Source: an uncultured Clostridia bacterium (lineage in GTDB: Bacteria; Bacillota; Clostridia; Oscillospirales; Acutalibacteraceae). Taken from it: a stretch of DNA of 39,570 bases. Every line of letters begins with the position of its first letter. Positions within the stretch are counted from its first letter, which is position 1. The notes under the pieces were generated by a model. The model was not told the DNA's origin, did no database searches, and saw only the letters and a program-made list of their open reading frames with translations. This document shows, piece by piece, positions 8,411 through 16,503 of this stretch. The DNA is taken from positions 1 through 39,570 of the forward strand of contig CAMHOE010000022.1 in NCBI GenBank assembly GCA_946186665.1. Direction: 5' to 3'. Made by a program: the position numbers and the translations under genes.

Positions 8411-8445
8411 CACAGAAAAAACACTCCTGTGTGTTATTATCTGTG
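8411..8445 (-). terminator. Hairpin directly after the minus-strand HAD gene
   Basis: On the minus strand AACAC and GTGTT pair around a six-base loop and are followed by TTTTCT. An outer CACAGA/TCTGTG pair encloses it. It starts 2 bases beyond the stop codon, so it is a plausible short intrinsic terminator. Confidence 0.5.
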
Positions 8446-8446
8446 A

Positions 8447-9184
8447 TCAGTCGGACATATCCGGAAACAAAGCTTCTATAGCTTCAAAGAGACTTCCGCT
8501 CACGATCTGATACTTTGCAAGCAGCTCACCCTTAATTTCGGGTGATATATTCGTGTGAAGGTACAGTGAGTCAAGCCCCGCTTCATAAGATCCCTTTATG
8601 TCGGTTATGTAGTCGTTTCCTATCATAATAGACTCTGACGGGTCAAGCTTATGCTTTTCAAGGATCCTGTTATAGAACATTAAATCGGGCTTCGCACAGC
8701 CTTCATCTGACGATATCATAACATCCTCAAACTCATCATATATCCCAAGCATACGTATTTCCGGTTCCGTAAAAACCCTTTGAGCATTTGAAAGCAGATA
8801 TGCTTTTCCTCCGTGAGAATGTATCGCATCAAACAATTCCTGTACACCATCATAAAGCTTTAAATATTTCAGAGACAAGGCGCGAAATGTCTTTGCTGTA
8901 GCTACAGCAAGCGGCATATCACACTCAACCCCTTTTTCGGTGAACATACGCTGAAAAACGTATTCTATCTGGGGTTCGGGATTAGTTGTAAACTTGTCCT
9001 TCGGGACCTGAGCTATCTGCTCACTCAGATACTTAGCGTAGCTCTTTTTAAGCTCAGCAGTTTTATAAAGCGCACCATTCATAGAGTATATAAGTGCCAT
9101 ATTCTTCCACAGACTGGTTTTGTATTCATTTGTATTTATATCGACAAGTGTTCCGTATAGATCGAAGATATAATTTTTATACAT
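8447..9184 (-). CDS. HAD-superfamily phosphatase (YjjG-like, DLYGT)
   Basis: HAD subfamily IA hydrolase, 245 residues. Motif I is FDLYGTLVD. Motif II is the LLSNA segment, the lysine of motif III is in CAKPDLMFY, and motif IV is GNDYITDIKG. The Y in place of D after the nucleophile leucine is common in the YjjG/YfnB group that acts on nucleotides or small sugar phosphates; the actual substrate is not known. AAAGGGG lies about 6 bases before the ATG. An AT-rich divergent promoter region separates it from the DUF4364 gene. Confidence 0.85.
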   Translation of the reverse strand: MYKNYIFDLYGTLVDINTNEYKTSLWKNMALIYSMNGALYKTAELKKSYAKYLSEQIAQVPKDKFTTNPEPQIEYVFQRMFTEKGVECDMPLAVATAKTFRALSLKYLKLYDGVQELFDAIHSHGGKAYLLSNAQRVFTEPEIRMLGIYDEFEDVMISSDEGCAKPDLMFYNRILEKHKLDPSESIMIGNDYITDIKGSYEAGLDSLYLHTNISPEIKGELLAKYQIVSGSLFEAIEALFPDMSD

Positions 9185-9379
9185 TTTCTGTTCCCCTTTG
9201 TTTTATTTTATGTTAATTATATTCTAATATATTTTTTTGATAATTGCAATTGTTATTTGAATATTTACAAAAATATTTTTGATATATCATATTTTTATCA
9301 TTTTCGTATTTATCAGAAAATAACAATATTGTTTAAATGTAATAAAGTTTAAAAAAATATTTTATTGGTTTGAAATTTA

Positions 9380-9388
9380 TGCTATAAT
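9380..9388 (+). promoter_or_regulatory. Extended -10 promoter for the DUF4364 gene
   Basis: TGC-TATAAT, an extended -10 box, about 33 bases before the TTG start. The -35 region is poor, as expected for extended -10 promoters. The whole gap 9185-9411 is strongly AT-rich. Confidence 0.55.
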
Positions 9389-9420
9389 ATATTCAGACGA
9401 CCACTAAGGAGGTGTCCGTA

Positions 9421-10011
9421 TTGGAGCATGATGTATTTACCGAAGGGATAGAGCCCTATGGTCTGCGCAAAAGAAGCGATATCGGTATACTGATATGTTA
9501 TATCCTCGATAATTTAGGCAAGCCTTTTCTTAAGGACGATCTTATCGAAGTTATACAGGATAATGAGCTTGCAAATTATTTTGAAACAACAAACGCTTTG
9601 TCCGAGCTTATGAGAAACAAAAATGTAGAATACGTTGACGAAAGACAAAAATATATTCGTGTCACAAAAAACGGCCGTCTCATTTCAAAACAGCTTCATT
9701 CAACTCTTTCTCTTTACGTCCGTCAGAAAGCAACGAGCGCAAGTGCAAGGCTGATGGAAAAAAGAAAAATAGAAAATGAAAACCCTGTTACTATTGAAAA
9801 GGCCGAAGGCGGCGGATATAATGTGAACTTCCGTGTCACAGACGGCATGAGGGACCTTATGTCACTGACATTATTTGTTCCTGATATTACAGAGGCAAAT
9901 GCTGTAAAACGCACATTCCATAAAAATCCTGAACGTCTGTATTCCATAATGCTCGCGGCTGTTATCGGAGAAAAAAGCATGATAGAGGACGCACTCAAGG
10001 AGCTGAGATAA
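9421..10011 (+). CDS. DUF4364 family protein
   Basis: Conserved clostridial protein of unknown function, about 196 residues. The N-terminal half (SDIGILICYILDNLGKPFLKDD and a following helix pair) looks like a winged-helix DNA-binding fold, so a regulator is possible; this is inference. The C-terminal half, beginning VTIEKAEGGGYNVNFRVTDG, looks like a small alpha/beta domain. AAGGAGG at 9406-9412 lies 8 bases before a TTG at 9421. The in-frame GTG at 9412 overlaps the ribosome binding site itself and is rejected as the start. It is translationally coupled to the next gene: its TAA shares a base with the next ATG. Confidence 0.75.
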   Translation: MEHDVFTEGIEPYGLRKRSDIGILICYILDNLGKPFLKDDLIEVIQDNELANYFETTNALSELMRNKNVEYVDERQKYIRVTKNGRLISKQLHSTLSLYVRQKATSASARLMEKRKIENENPVTIEKAEGGGYNVNFRVTDGMRDLMSLTLFVPDITEANAVKRTFHKNPERLYSIMLAAVIGEKSMIEDALKELR

Positions 10012-10388
10012 TGTCGGATGCGATTGAAAAAATAGATCTTAATGAAGTCATGTATTTCTACAAATCACCGTATGCTCTTGTGGATTTCAGCAATATGCAA
10101 AGCTTCAGCCTGATAAAAAGTACCATCGAGATATTTGCATACTATAATGTAGGCAGCTTTACCCCTGATGATGTAAGAGATCTTTTTGTCAAGATACAGC
10201 TTGTACAAAAAAAGAACAACAAGGTCTTTATTCCCTCTCCCAAAAAAATCAGCGGCGTACTTGATTGCTGTCTCAGCGGAAGTACAAACGTATTGTCATC
10301 AGATAACGGAACATACCATATTATCTCATGGGACAGCAGCGGATACGGCTATGAGATCTCAGGCGCAAAACAAAGCGGAAAGCTATGA
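10011..10388 (+). CDS. Unrecognised 125-residue protein coupled to DUF4364
   Basis: I do not recognise this protein. It is soluble, with no signal peptide or membrane segment. It shares a base with the upstream stop codon (TAATG), so it is made together with the DUF4364 protein and probably works with it. The order is helix-rich (EIFAYYNVGSFTPDDVRDLFVKIQ) and then a lysine-rich stretch (QKKNNKVFIPSPKK). The C-terminal half is Ser/Gly-rich and beta-prone, with a pair of cysteines (DCC) near residue 83. The segment TPDDVRDLFVKIQLVQKKNN could be a helix-turn-helix-like arm, but this is weak. A perfect terminator follows. Confidence 0.7.
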   Translation: MSDAIEKIDLNEVMYFYKSPYALVDFSNMQSFSLIKSTIEIFAYYNVGSFTPDDVRDLFVKIQLVQKKNNKVFIPSPKKISGVLDCCLSGSTNVLSSDNGTYHIISWDSSGYGYEISGAKQSGKL

Positions 10389-10399
10389 TAACAAAAACA

Positions 10400-10430
10400 G
10401 GTCTGTCAGAAAATACTGACAGACCGTTTT
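10400..10430. terminator. Bidirectional terminator, unknown gene / GH13 gene
   Basis: Perfect 10-bp stem (GGTCTGTCAG with CTGACAGACC, loop AAAATA), followed by GTTTTTG on the plus strand and TGTTTTTG on the minus strand. It serves the DUF4364 operon and the convergent GH13 gene. Confidence 0.85.
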
Positions 10431-10468
10431 TGTTTATATGCTATTTTACAGATCTACTTTAGTATGGA

Positions 10469-12022
10469 TCATTTATCAAGCTTTATCACTTCAAGTGATT
10501 GGGGCAGCATGGTTATTTTACCGCCGTCCACAGAGGTTTTTCCAATAGCAAATACAGTTTCGCCGTCATATTCAAAGGGGGCTGACTGTTCCTTTTCTGT
10601 AGGATTTACTGCTATGATAAAATCGCCCCTTTTGAAGATAAAGGGATATGTATTTTTTTCTGCATACACAACTTCAAAATCCCCGTCAGACTGGAGATCT
10701 TCATACTGATGTCTCAGATCTATGACCTTACGCAGCGTGTTCAGGATAGAATCAGGATCCTTCTCACAATCCTCTACAGTAACTGCATTTTCGGATGTGT
10801 CTACAGGGAGATACAGTTCATCAGCAGGAGCGGAAGAAAATCCGTGGTTTACAGAATTATCCCATTGCATAGGAGTACGTGTACCCGTTCTGCTGTAGCC
10901 GCCTTCCTTGCTGTTCAGTCCCTCCATATAGGACATTCCTATCTCGTCGCCATAATACAGGAATGGAACACCGGGAAGCAGGAATACAAATGAATATGCA
11001 ATTTTCGCTTCAAGCTGTGTGAAAAGCTTTGTCATACGGGGTGTATCATGATTGCAGGTAATAAAGCTTATATAGCCCTTTCCCTTTGTGCCTTTCAGGT
11101 CATCAAGATATTCTTCAAGGAACTTTGTTATATCACCCTTGCCGTTCTTTCCGAATATTGCTTTGCACTCGCCTGTCTTTTTGTCCTTATCACGGAAGAG
11201 CATCCTGTAGCCGTTTGTATCGTGATCGAGATAGAAGTCACTGTGGAAACCCGCACCAATTGCAACCTTTGGGTTACACCATTCAGATACGATAGCTGCC
11301 TGAGGGTATTCCTTGTCAAGCATTTCACGCACGTTTTTCCATATCTTACAGGTCTCCGGCTTTTCTCCGTCTTCACCCTTGACAAGAGAATCCGCCATAT
11401 CGACACGGAAGCCGTCACAGCCCATATTGAGCCAGAAACGCATTATATCCTTCAGTGCTTCACGGGTTGCGATACAGTCAGGATCTGAAGGCTTTTTCTG
11501 CCATGCCGGATGTGTTATATTATTGAAGCCATAGTTCAGCGCAGGCTGTGAGCTGAAGAAATTCACCATATAGTTGCCGTCTCTTGGTGTGATACCGCAA
11601 AGAAGTCTGTACTGAGGAGGAGCCTCCCATACACCATCCGTCCAGATGTATCTGCCGCTGAACTCATTCTTTTCAGCCTTTTTGCTTTGCAGGAACCATT
11701 CATTCTGATCAGAGGTATGTCCCGGAACCAGGTCAAGAAGTATACGTATTCCCTTTTCATGGGCAGCATCAAAAAGCTGCTTCAGGTCTTCATTGGTACC
11801 ATAACGCTCAGCTACCTTATAGTAGTTCCTTACATCGTAGCCGGCATCCATGAATGGAGAGTCATATACAGGGTTAAGCCATATAGCATTACAGCCAAGG
11901 CTCTTTACATAGTCAAGCTTTGACCGGATACCCTTGATATCGCCTATTCCATCTCCGTTGCTGTCGCAGAACGTCTGCGGATAGATCTCATAAAACACTG
12001 CGTCTTTTAACCAATCTGGCAT
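10469..12022 (-). CDS. GH13 alpha-glucosidase/alpha-amylase family enzyme
   Basis: Retaining glycoside hydrolase of family 13, 517 residues, without a signal peptide, so it acts in the cytoplasm on imported malto- or isomalto-oligosaccharides or on trehalose-type substrates. The (beta/alpha)8 barrel starts at once with DAVFYEIYPQTFCDSNGDGIGD. Catalytic residues are visible: nucleophile D208 in GFRVDMAD, acid/base E247 in IVSEW, and stabiliser D326 in TCNHDTPR. The C-terminal 100 residues are the usual small beta domain. The exact subfamily (alpha-glucosidase, oligo-1,6-glucosidase, amylase) cannot be fixed by eye. An unusual inverted repeat surrounds its promoter and ribosome binding site (12029-12077). 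Confidence 0.9.
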   Translation of the reverse strand: MPDWLKDAVFYEIYPQTFCDSNGDGIGDIKGIRSKLDYVKSLGCNAIWLNPVYDSPFMDAGYDVRNYYKVAERYGTNEDLKQLFDAAHEKGIRILLDLVPGHTSDQNEWFLQSKKAEKNEFSGRYIWTDGVWEAPPQYRLLCGITPRDGNYMVNFFSSQPALNYGFNNITHPAWQKKPSDPDCIATREALKDIMRFWLNMGCDGFRVDMADSLVKGEDGEKPETCKIWKNVREMLDKEYPQAAIVSEWCNPKVAIGAGFHSDFYLDHDTNGYRMLFRDKDKKTGECKAIFGKNGKGDITKFLEEYLDDLKGTKGKGYISFITCNHDTPRMTKLFTQLEAKIAYSFVFLLPGVPFLYYGDEIGMSYMEGLNSKEGGYSRTGTRTPMQWDNSVNHGFSSAPADELYLPVDTSENAVTVEDCEKDPDSILNTLRKVIDLRHQYEDLQSDGDFEVVYAEKNTYPFIFKRGDFIIAVNPTEKEQSAPFEYDGETVFAIGKTSVDGGKITMLPQSLEVIKLDK

Positions 12023-12028
12023 AAATAA

Positions 12029-12077
12029 AACCTCCTGTATAGGTAATTTTTATACATTATACCATATACAGGAGGTT
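12029..12077 (-). promoter_or_regulatory. Inverted repeat sequestering the GH13 ribosome binding site
   Basis: A perfect 13-bp inverted repeat, AACCTCCTGTATA and TATACAGGAGGTT, with 23 bases between. On the minus strand the proximal arm contains the AGGAGG of the GH13 gene, and the distal arm is complementary to it and lies in the promoter spacer. RNA started at the local promoter lacks the distal arm and leaves the site open. RNA reading in from ddh would contain both arms and could hide it. Confidence 0.65.
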
Positions 12078-12084
12078 GTTGCAA
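12056..12084 (-). promoter_or_regulatory. Promoter of the GH13 gene
   Basis: On the minus strand, TTGCAA at 12084-12079, a 17-base spacer, then TATAAT at 12061-12056, preceded by TGG, which makes it also an extended -10. The upstream arm of the inverted repeat occupies the spacer. Confidence 0.75.
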
Positions 12085-12100
12085 CTGATTTTTTTATCCT

Positions 12101-12195
12101 ACACGGAAATCGATCCTATTTGGGCAGCTACATGGAGGGAAACCCTTTTTCAGCGGAAAAAGTTTTTCCCCATACCTCTTTCCTAAAACCGCTGA
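12101..12195. repeat. GGGAAAACCC-hairpin repeat, copy A
   Basis: Non-coding repeat between the GH13 gene and ddh. It has a GGGCAGCT lead, a hairpin with GGGAAACCC and AAAAGTTTTTCCCC arms, and the conserved end CTTTCCTAAAACCGCTGA. Copies B (17847-18094), C (27199-27241) and D (34045-34116) share the ends. It may double as the ddh terminator. Confidence 0.65.
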
Positions 12196-12216
12196 TATGT
12201 TATGATACGCTTATAC

Positions 12217-13203
12217 TTAAAGGAAATGAGCTATAAGCTCCTGCTCAGACTGGGGGCAAAGATATGAAGGAGGTACATCAAGAACAGTTTTGCAGCCCCT
12301 CTGTCCTTCATCATACATACGCTTTACAGCTCTTGCATATGAGATTATTACATTAGTAGTGAATTCAGGGTTTGAGTCAAGCTTTATACTGTATTCTATG
12401 ATGTGCTTATTTTCATTGTTGATACCTGTTGTGCCTGACCTGAAAACAAAACCGCCGTGAGCCATTCCGCTGTGTTCTCTGTTGAACTCATCCTCGTCAA
12501 TGAAATGTACAATAGTGTTGTAGTCAGCAAAATAGTTCGGCATTTCAACTATTTCCTTTTCAACTCTCTCAGCATCTGCGCCCTCTTCAAGCACTACAAA
12601 GCATTCGCGAATATGCTTGTCTCTCGTGGAAAGCTCGGGATCACTTCCGCTTCTTACAGCACTCAGCGCTTCTTCCAGTGGTATAGTGTACTGTTTTGCG
12701 TTTTTGACGCCCTTTATCCTGCGTACTGCATCTGAATGACCCTGACTAACTCCCTTGCCCCAGAAGGTATAATCCTTACCCTGAGGAAGTATGGCATTTG
12801 CATATACTCTGTTCAAAGAGAAAAGTCCCGGATCCCATCCTACGGATATCATACCTATATGTCCGCTCTCCTTTGCAGCTTTGTCTACATTTGCAAAGTG
12901 CTCGAGTATGCGGGCGTGTGTATCAAAGCTGTCTATTACATTAAAGAGCTTAGCGTATTCAGGCGTCTGTACAGGAAGATCTGTGGCACTTCCGCCGCAC
13001 AATATAAGTACATCTATCTTATCTGCCCATTCTGAGATCTCGCTGATGCTTACTACAGGCACTCCCTCGGTAAGTATCTGTACACCGGCAGGATCACGTC
13101 TTGTGAATACCGCTGTAAGTTCCATATCCTCAGCCTTCATAACTGCTATCTCGGCTCCTCTGCCAAGATTACCATAACCTGCTATACCAATTCTTGTTTT
13201 CAT
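12217..13203 (-). CDS. ddh: meso-Diaminopimelate D-dehydrogenase
   Basis: NADPH-dependent enzyme that aminates tetrahydrodipicolinate directly to meso-diaminopimelate, the shortcut route to lysine and the wall cross-link residue. The 328-residue protein closely follows Corynebacterium Ddh. It has GYGNLG at the N-terminus, an AVFTRRDP segment after the first beta-alpha-beta unit, SATDLPVQ, and VGWDPGLFSLNRVYA. FWGKGVSQGHSDAVRRI and the C-terminal MAHGG region of the substrate site also match. AGGAGG lies 5 bases before the ATG at 13203; a farther ATG at 13221 would include that site inside the gene and is rejected. The gene stands upstream of GH13 and downstream of the DUF436 gene on the same strand, with gaps of 88-194 bases. 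Confidence 0.95.
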   Translation of the reverse strand: MKTRIGIAGYGNLGRGAEIAVMKAEDMELTAVFTRRDPAGVQILTEGVPVVSISEISEWADKIDVLILCGGSATDLPVQTPEYAKLFNVIDSFDTHARILEHFANVDKAAKESGHIGMISVGWDPGLFSLNRVYANAILPQGKDYTFWGKGVSQGHSDAVRRIKGVKNAKQYTIPLEEALSAVRSGSDPELSTRDKHIRECFVVLEEGADAERVEKEIVEMPNYFADYNTIVHFIDEDEFNREHSGMAHGGFVFRSGTTGINNENKHIIEYSIKLDSNPEFTTNVIISYARAVKRMYDEGQRGCKTVLDVPPSYLCPQSEQELIAHFL

Positions 13204-13291
13204 ATTGACCTCCTGTATCATTACTAAAAATTCTTATAAGCTTTAAAATGTGATATTCGGAAAGTAAAATGACTGCGAAAGCAGAACACAT

Positions 13292-13843
13292 TCATTTCAG
13301 AGCTTCGTCATAATGCGCACGTTCTCCTCCGATGAACTTCGGTCTTGTACGTGCGCAGGTAATATTAGCTTCACCTATTTTATCTATGCTGAGCTTCATG
13401 GGAACAGCAACTTCTTTTAAGTGCATACCGATAAGAACACCGCCCACATCCAGTCCTGCATCTGCTTTTATATGTTCCAGCGCCACCGGAGACTCCAATG
13501 TATTGTATGTGATAGTTGCAAAAGAACCGCCTGCCTTTGGCTGGGGAACTGCGTTGACCCTTTCTCTGCACTGCTTGTCTGCCGCCGCTTTTTCAGTAAT
13601 TATCGCACGGTTAAGATGTTCACAGCACTGTGCGGCAAGGTATATGCCGCGCTTTTTAAGTTCAGGATATATACCGTCAAAAATTGCCTGTGCTATTTCC
13701 ATGCTGGATGCAGAACCATATGACTTACCCGTTACAGTACTGGAGGAACAGCCCACAACAAAGATATCACCTTCCTGAAGCCCTGAAAGCTCTAATATCT
13801 CCATGACTGCCTGACGTGCCTGTTCTGTTATTTCTTCGTACAC
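13292..13843 (-). CDS. DUF436 / TIGR01440 family protein (YwlG-like)
   Basis: Conserved Firmicutes protein of unknown function, 183 residues, soluble. Hallmarks are the VGCSSSTVTGKSYGSASS loop near residue 30, GIYLAAQCCEHLNRA, and DVGGVLIGMHLKEVAVP near the C-terminus. The cysteine, serine and glycine-rich loop suggests binding of a small phosphorylated ligand; this is inference. GTG start with an AGAGGTG site upstream. It lies just beyond the ispH/rpsA terminator, so it has its own transcript or depends on read-through. Confidence 0.88.
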   Translation of the reverse strand: MYEEITEQARQAVMEILELSGLQEGDIFVVGCSSSTVTGKSYGSASSMEIAQAIFDGIYPELKKRGIYLAAQCCEHLNRAIITEKAAADKQCRERVNAVPQPKAGGSFATITYNTLESPVALEHIKADAGLDVGGVLIGMHLKEVAVPMKLSIDKIGEANITCARTRPKFIGGERAHYDEALK

Positions 13844-13868
13844 CTATTTACACCTCTTGAAATATATA

Positions 13869-13897
13869 TTAAGGCACCTCCATAAGAGATGCCTTAA
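13869..13897 (-). terminator. Terminator after ispH/rpsA
   Basis: A stem of about 12 bp with one G-U pair on the minus strand (TTAAGGCATCTC with GAGGTGCCTTAA), followed by an AT-rich tract without a strong T-run. It lies 38 bases beyond the stop. Confidence 0.6.
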
Positions 13898-13934
13898 ATA
13901 GTGTCAGTTTATTGATGCCTTTACGGCTTTGCAA

Positions 13935-15920
13935 TTATTCCTCGCTTGCAGCTTCCTCTGTCTCTTCAGCGGCAGTCTCTTTTGCAGGAGTATCATTAAG
14001 AAGCGCCTTCATAGAAAGGCTTATGCGCTTCTTATCAAAATCTATAGCTGTTATCCTTACATTTACCTTCTGACCAACTGAAAGAACATCCTGAGGCTTC
14101 TCTACTCTGTCGTTAGAGATCTGAGAAACGTGGATAAGACCATCGATACCCGGGATTATTCTTGCGAAAGCACCGAACTGTGTAAGACCAACGATCTCTA
14201 CTTCACAGTCTGTACCAACAGGATACTTATTCTTGAGGATCTCCCATGGGTTGTCCTCGTCCTTCTTATAGCCAAGAGAGATCTTACCCTTTTCCTTATC
14301 AAGAGCCTTTATGTAAACCTCTATGGTGTCACCGACATTTACTACCTCTGAAGGATGCTTGATCCTGCTCCATGAAAGCTCAGAGATGTGAACCATACCG
14401 TCTATGCCGCCGATATCAACAAAAGCTCCATAAGATGTGAGGGACTTTACAGTACCTGTATACTTCTTGCCGACCTCTGCATCTGCCCAGAACTCCTCTG
14501 CCTTTTGCTTACGCTCATCGTTGAGTACGGAACGGATAGAGCCGACTGCGCGCTTTCTCTGTCTTGTTGTCTCAATAATACGGAAGCTTACTTCCTTCTT
14601 GAGAAGACCTTCAAGGCTCTCACCTCTTGTTGCTGTTGCAAGAGATGCAGGGATAAATACCTTTACACCGTTTGTAAGAGCGATAACGCCGCCCTTTACT
14701 ATCTCAGTAACAACACCCTTGACTATAGACTTCTCTTCCTCTGCCTTTATGATATCGTCCCAGCCCTTCTGAGCGTCATAAAGCCTCTTTGACAGAAGGA
14801 TAGTACCCTCCTGATCGTTCGTTTTCATTATGATAAGATTGATCTCATCGCCCACATTAACAAGCTCTTCAGCCTTTGCGTTAGGGTCGCTTGAAAGCTC
14901 AGAAAGCGGTATGATACCTGTCTGTTTTCTGCCGACATCAACACGAACCTCTGTAGGAGTCACGCCAACAACAACACCGGTTACTCTGCCATCTGTATTA
15001 TAATTTTTGAATGACTCCTCAAGGAGTGCCTCAAAATTCGGCTCTGCTTCACTTTCTTGAATATTTTTGATTTCTTCTGTCATGGTAACAAGTACCTCCT
15101 TTATTATGCTTGCCGGAGTCGATGCACCGGCTGTTATGCCGACCTGATCATTTTGTCTGAGCTCAGAAAATGGGATCTCCTCTGCCGATTCAATGAGAAA
15201 AGTCCTCTCACACTTACTCTTGCAGATATTGTACAGCTTATTGGTATTTGAGCTGTGACGTCCGCCGATAACAAGCATGAGGTCGGAAGTGGAAGCTAAC
15301 ACCTCTGCCTCCGACTGACGATCAGTCGTTGCACTACATATTGTATCAAATATTTTCGCATTTGTACATAGTTTTTGCAATATTTTTAAAGATTTTTTCC
15401 ATTCACTTCGATTAAAAGTTGTCTGAACTGCCACACACAGATCACTATTTCTCACTTCTGGAAGCTTATACAGCATTTCCTCTAATTCTTCACTATTGCT
15501 AAAAGCATAATGTTGAGAAAAGCAGTGACCGATTATCCCCTTTACCTCAGGATGATCTTCGTCTCCTGCGATCAGTATCGTCTCACCCTTTCGAGAATGT
15601 TCAGATACGATTTTGTGTATCTTTAACACAAAGGGGCAGGTAGCATCCTTGCAGGATATTCCCAATTCTTTTATTTTGTCTGTTACGGATGAGGGAACTC
15701 CATGAGAACGTATGACAAGTGTTTCATCCTCATGGACCTGCTCAGGACTATCAACTATCCTTACTCCACGCAATTCAAGTTCTTTGACTTTCTGAGGATT
15801 GTGTATTATCGCTCCGAGAGTACATACCTTTATGTTTTCATCAAGAAGTTTCTCTACTATATCCACCGCTCTGCTGACTCCGAAGCAGAAGCCTGCGGTA
15901 TCAGCTACCTTAATGTTCAA
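13935..15920 (-). CDS. ispH-rpsA: IspH - ribosomal protein S1 fusion protein
   Basis: Residues 1 to about 280 are 4-hydroxy-3-methylbut-2-enyl diphosphate reductase, the last step of the MEP isoprenoid pathway. It has its three Fe-S cysteines in AGFCFGVSRAV, DATCPFV and TICSATTDRQ, plus HPEVKG and VQTTFNRSEW in the active site. Residues about 310-640 are four S1 RNA-binding domains, for example GTVKSLTSYGAFVDIGGIDGMVHISELS. An acidic Glu/Ala tail ends the protein. This fusion is known in clostridia and is not an assembly artefact. The in-frame GTG at 15929 overlaps the GGGAG site; the TTG at 15920, 8 bases after it, is the better start. It overlaps the plsC2 stop and is the last gene of cmk-plsC-plsC2-ispH/rpsA. 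Confidence 0.95.
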   Translation of the reverse strand: MNIKVADTAGFCFGVSRAVDIVEKLLDENIKVCTLGAIIHNPQKVKELELRGVRIVDSPEQVHEDETLVIRSHGVPSSVTDKIKELGISCKDATCPFVLKIHKIVSEHSRKGETILIAGDEDHPEVKGIIGHCFSQHYAFSNSEELEEMLYKLPEVRNSDLCVAVQTTFNRSEWKKSLKILQKLCTNAKIFDTICSATTDRQSEAEVLASTSDLMLVIGGRHSSNTNKLYNICKSKCERTFLIESAEEIPFSELRQNDQVGITAGASTPASIIKEVLVTMTEEIKNIQESEAEPNFEALLEESFKNYNTDGRVTGVVVGVTPTEVRVDVGRKQTGIIPLSELSSDPNAKAEELVNVGDEINLIIMKTNDQEGTILLSKRLYDAQKGWDDIIKAEEEKSIVKGVVTEIVKGGVIALTNGVKVFIPASLATATRGESLEGLLKKEVSFRIIETTRQRKRAVGSIRSVLNDERKQKAEEFWADAEVGKKYTGTVKSLTSYGAFVDIGGIDGMVHISELSWSRIKHPSEVVNVGDTIEVYIKALDKEKGKISLGYKKDEDNPWEILKNKYPVGTDCEVEIVGLTQFGAFARIIPGIDGLIHVSQISNDRVEKPQDVLSVGQKVNVRITAIDFDKKRISLSMKALLNDTPAKETAAEETEEAASEE

Positions 15921-16503
15921 TAGTATCACTCCCGTTCATTATTTTTTCATATTGATCCTTAAGCTGTCGGTTCATAACTCTGGCGTCTTTCAGAGAAGCA
16001 CCCTCCGCTGAAAGAGGATGACCGACGGTTATCTTTATTATTCTGAATGGTCTGACTTTTCCTCCGTAATCAATAAAAACCGGAAGCAGCGGCACACCTG
16101 CCTTAGCTGCAAGCAGGGATGCACCTGCCTTTGGTTCAAAGCTCGTTTTGTCACTTACCAGTTTTCCTTGTGGAAAAATGCCCACAACACGTCCTTTGGA
16201 TATCAGCTCACCGGCTCTGTCAACGGCGTTTGTATCCGCACTGCTTCGCTTCACCGGAAATACTCCGCAGCTTCTCAGGAAAAGCCTGAATAATACTCCA
16301 TGATCTGTAAACAGTTCAGATTTCGCCATGTAAAATATTTTCCTGAAAAAGCACCCGCTGAGAACAACAGGATCAAAAAGGCTCGTATGATTTGCGCATA
16401 GTACAAAAGCACCTTTGGGTATCCTTTCCTTCCCGATAAGCTTTATCCAGAAAAACGGTCTTATTAAAATGTATGAAAGGATCTTACAAATATAATAAAC
16501 TAT
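15910..16503 (-). CDS. Second PlsC-like acyltransferase, non-canonical start
   Basis: PlsC family lysophosphatidate acyltransferase paralogue. The first ATG (16329) comes after the catalytic NHxxxxD box, but the same frame is open upstream to a TGA at 16512-16510. That upstream part encodes a normal PlsC N-terminus: YYICKILSYILIRPFFWIK, then KERIPKG, then NHTSLFDP. No ATG, GTG or TTG occurs in that stretch. The likeliest start is ATA at 16503, which overlaps the TAG stop of plsC and gives 197 residues, close to the 204 of its neighbour. ATT at 16491 or a -1 frameshift from plsC are alternatives. The motif that reads EGTR in active enzymes is QGKL here. It may be a decaying copy or an unusual regulated product. 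Confidence 0.6.
   Translation of the reverse strand: MVYYICKILSYILIRPFFWIKLIGKERIPKGAFVLCANHTSLFDPVVLSGCFFRKIFYMAKSELFTDHGVLFRLFLRSCGVFPVKRSSADTNAVDRAGELISKGRVVGIFPQGKLVSDKTSFEPKAGASLLAAKAGVPLLPVFIDYGGKVRPFRIIKITVGHPLSAEGASLKDARVMNRQLKDQYEKIMNGSDTIEH

Noticed and set aside
11048-11488. 146-codon plus-strand frame inside the GH13 gene
   Set aside because: It lies wholly inside a gene with intact catalytic motifs, and its product has no family features.
13935-15920. ispH-rpsA as an assembly fusion
   Set aside because: This bifunctional protein is well known in clostridia and the join is continuous.
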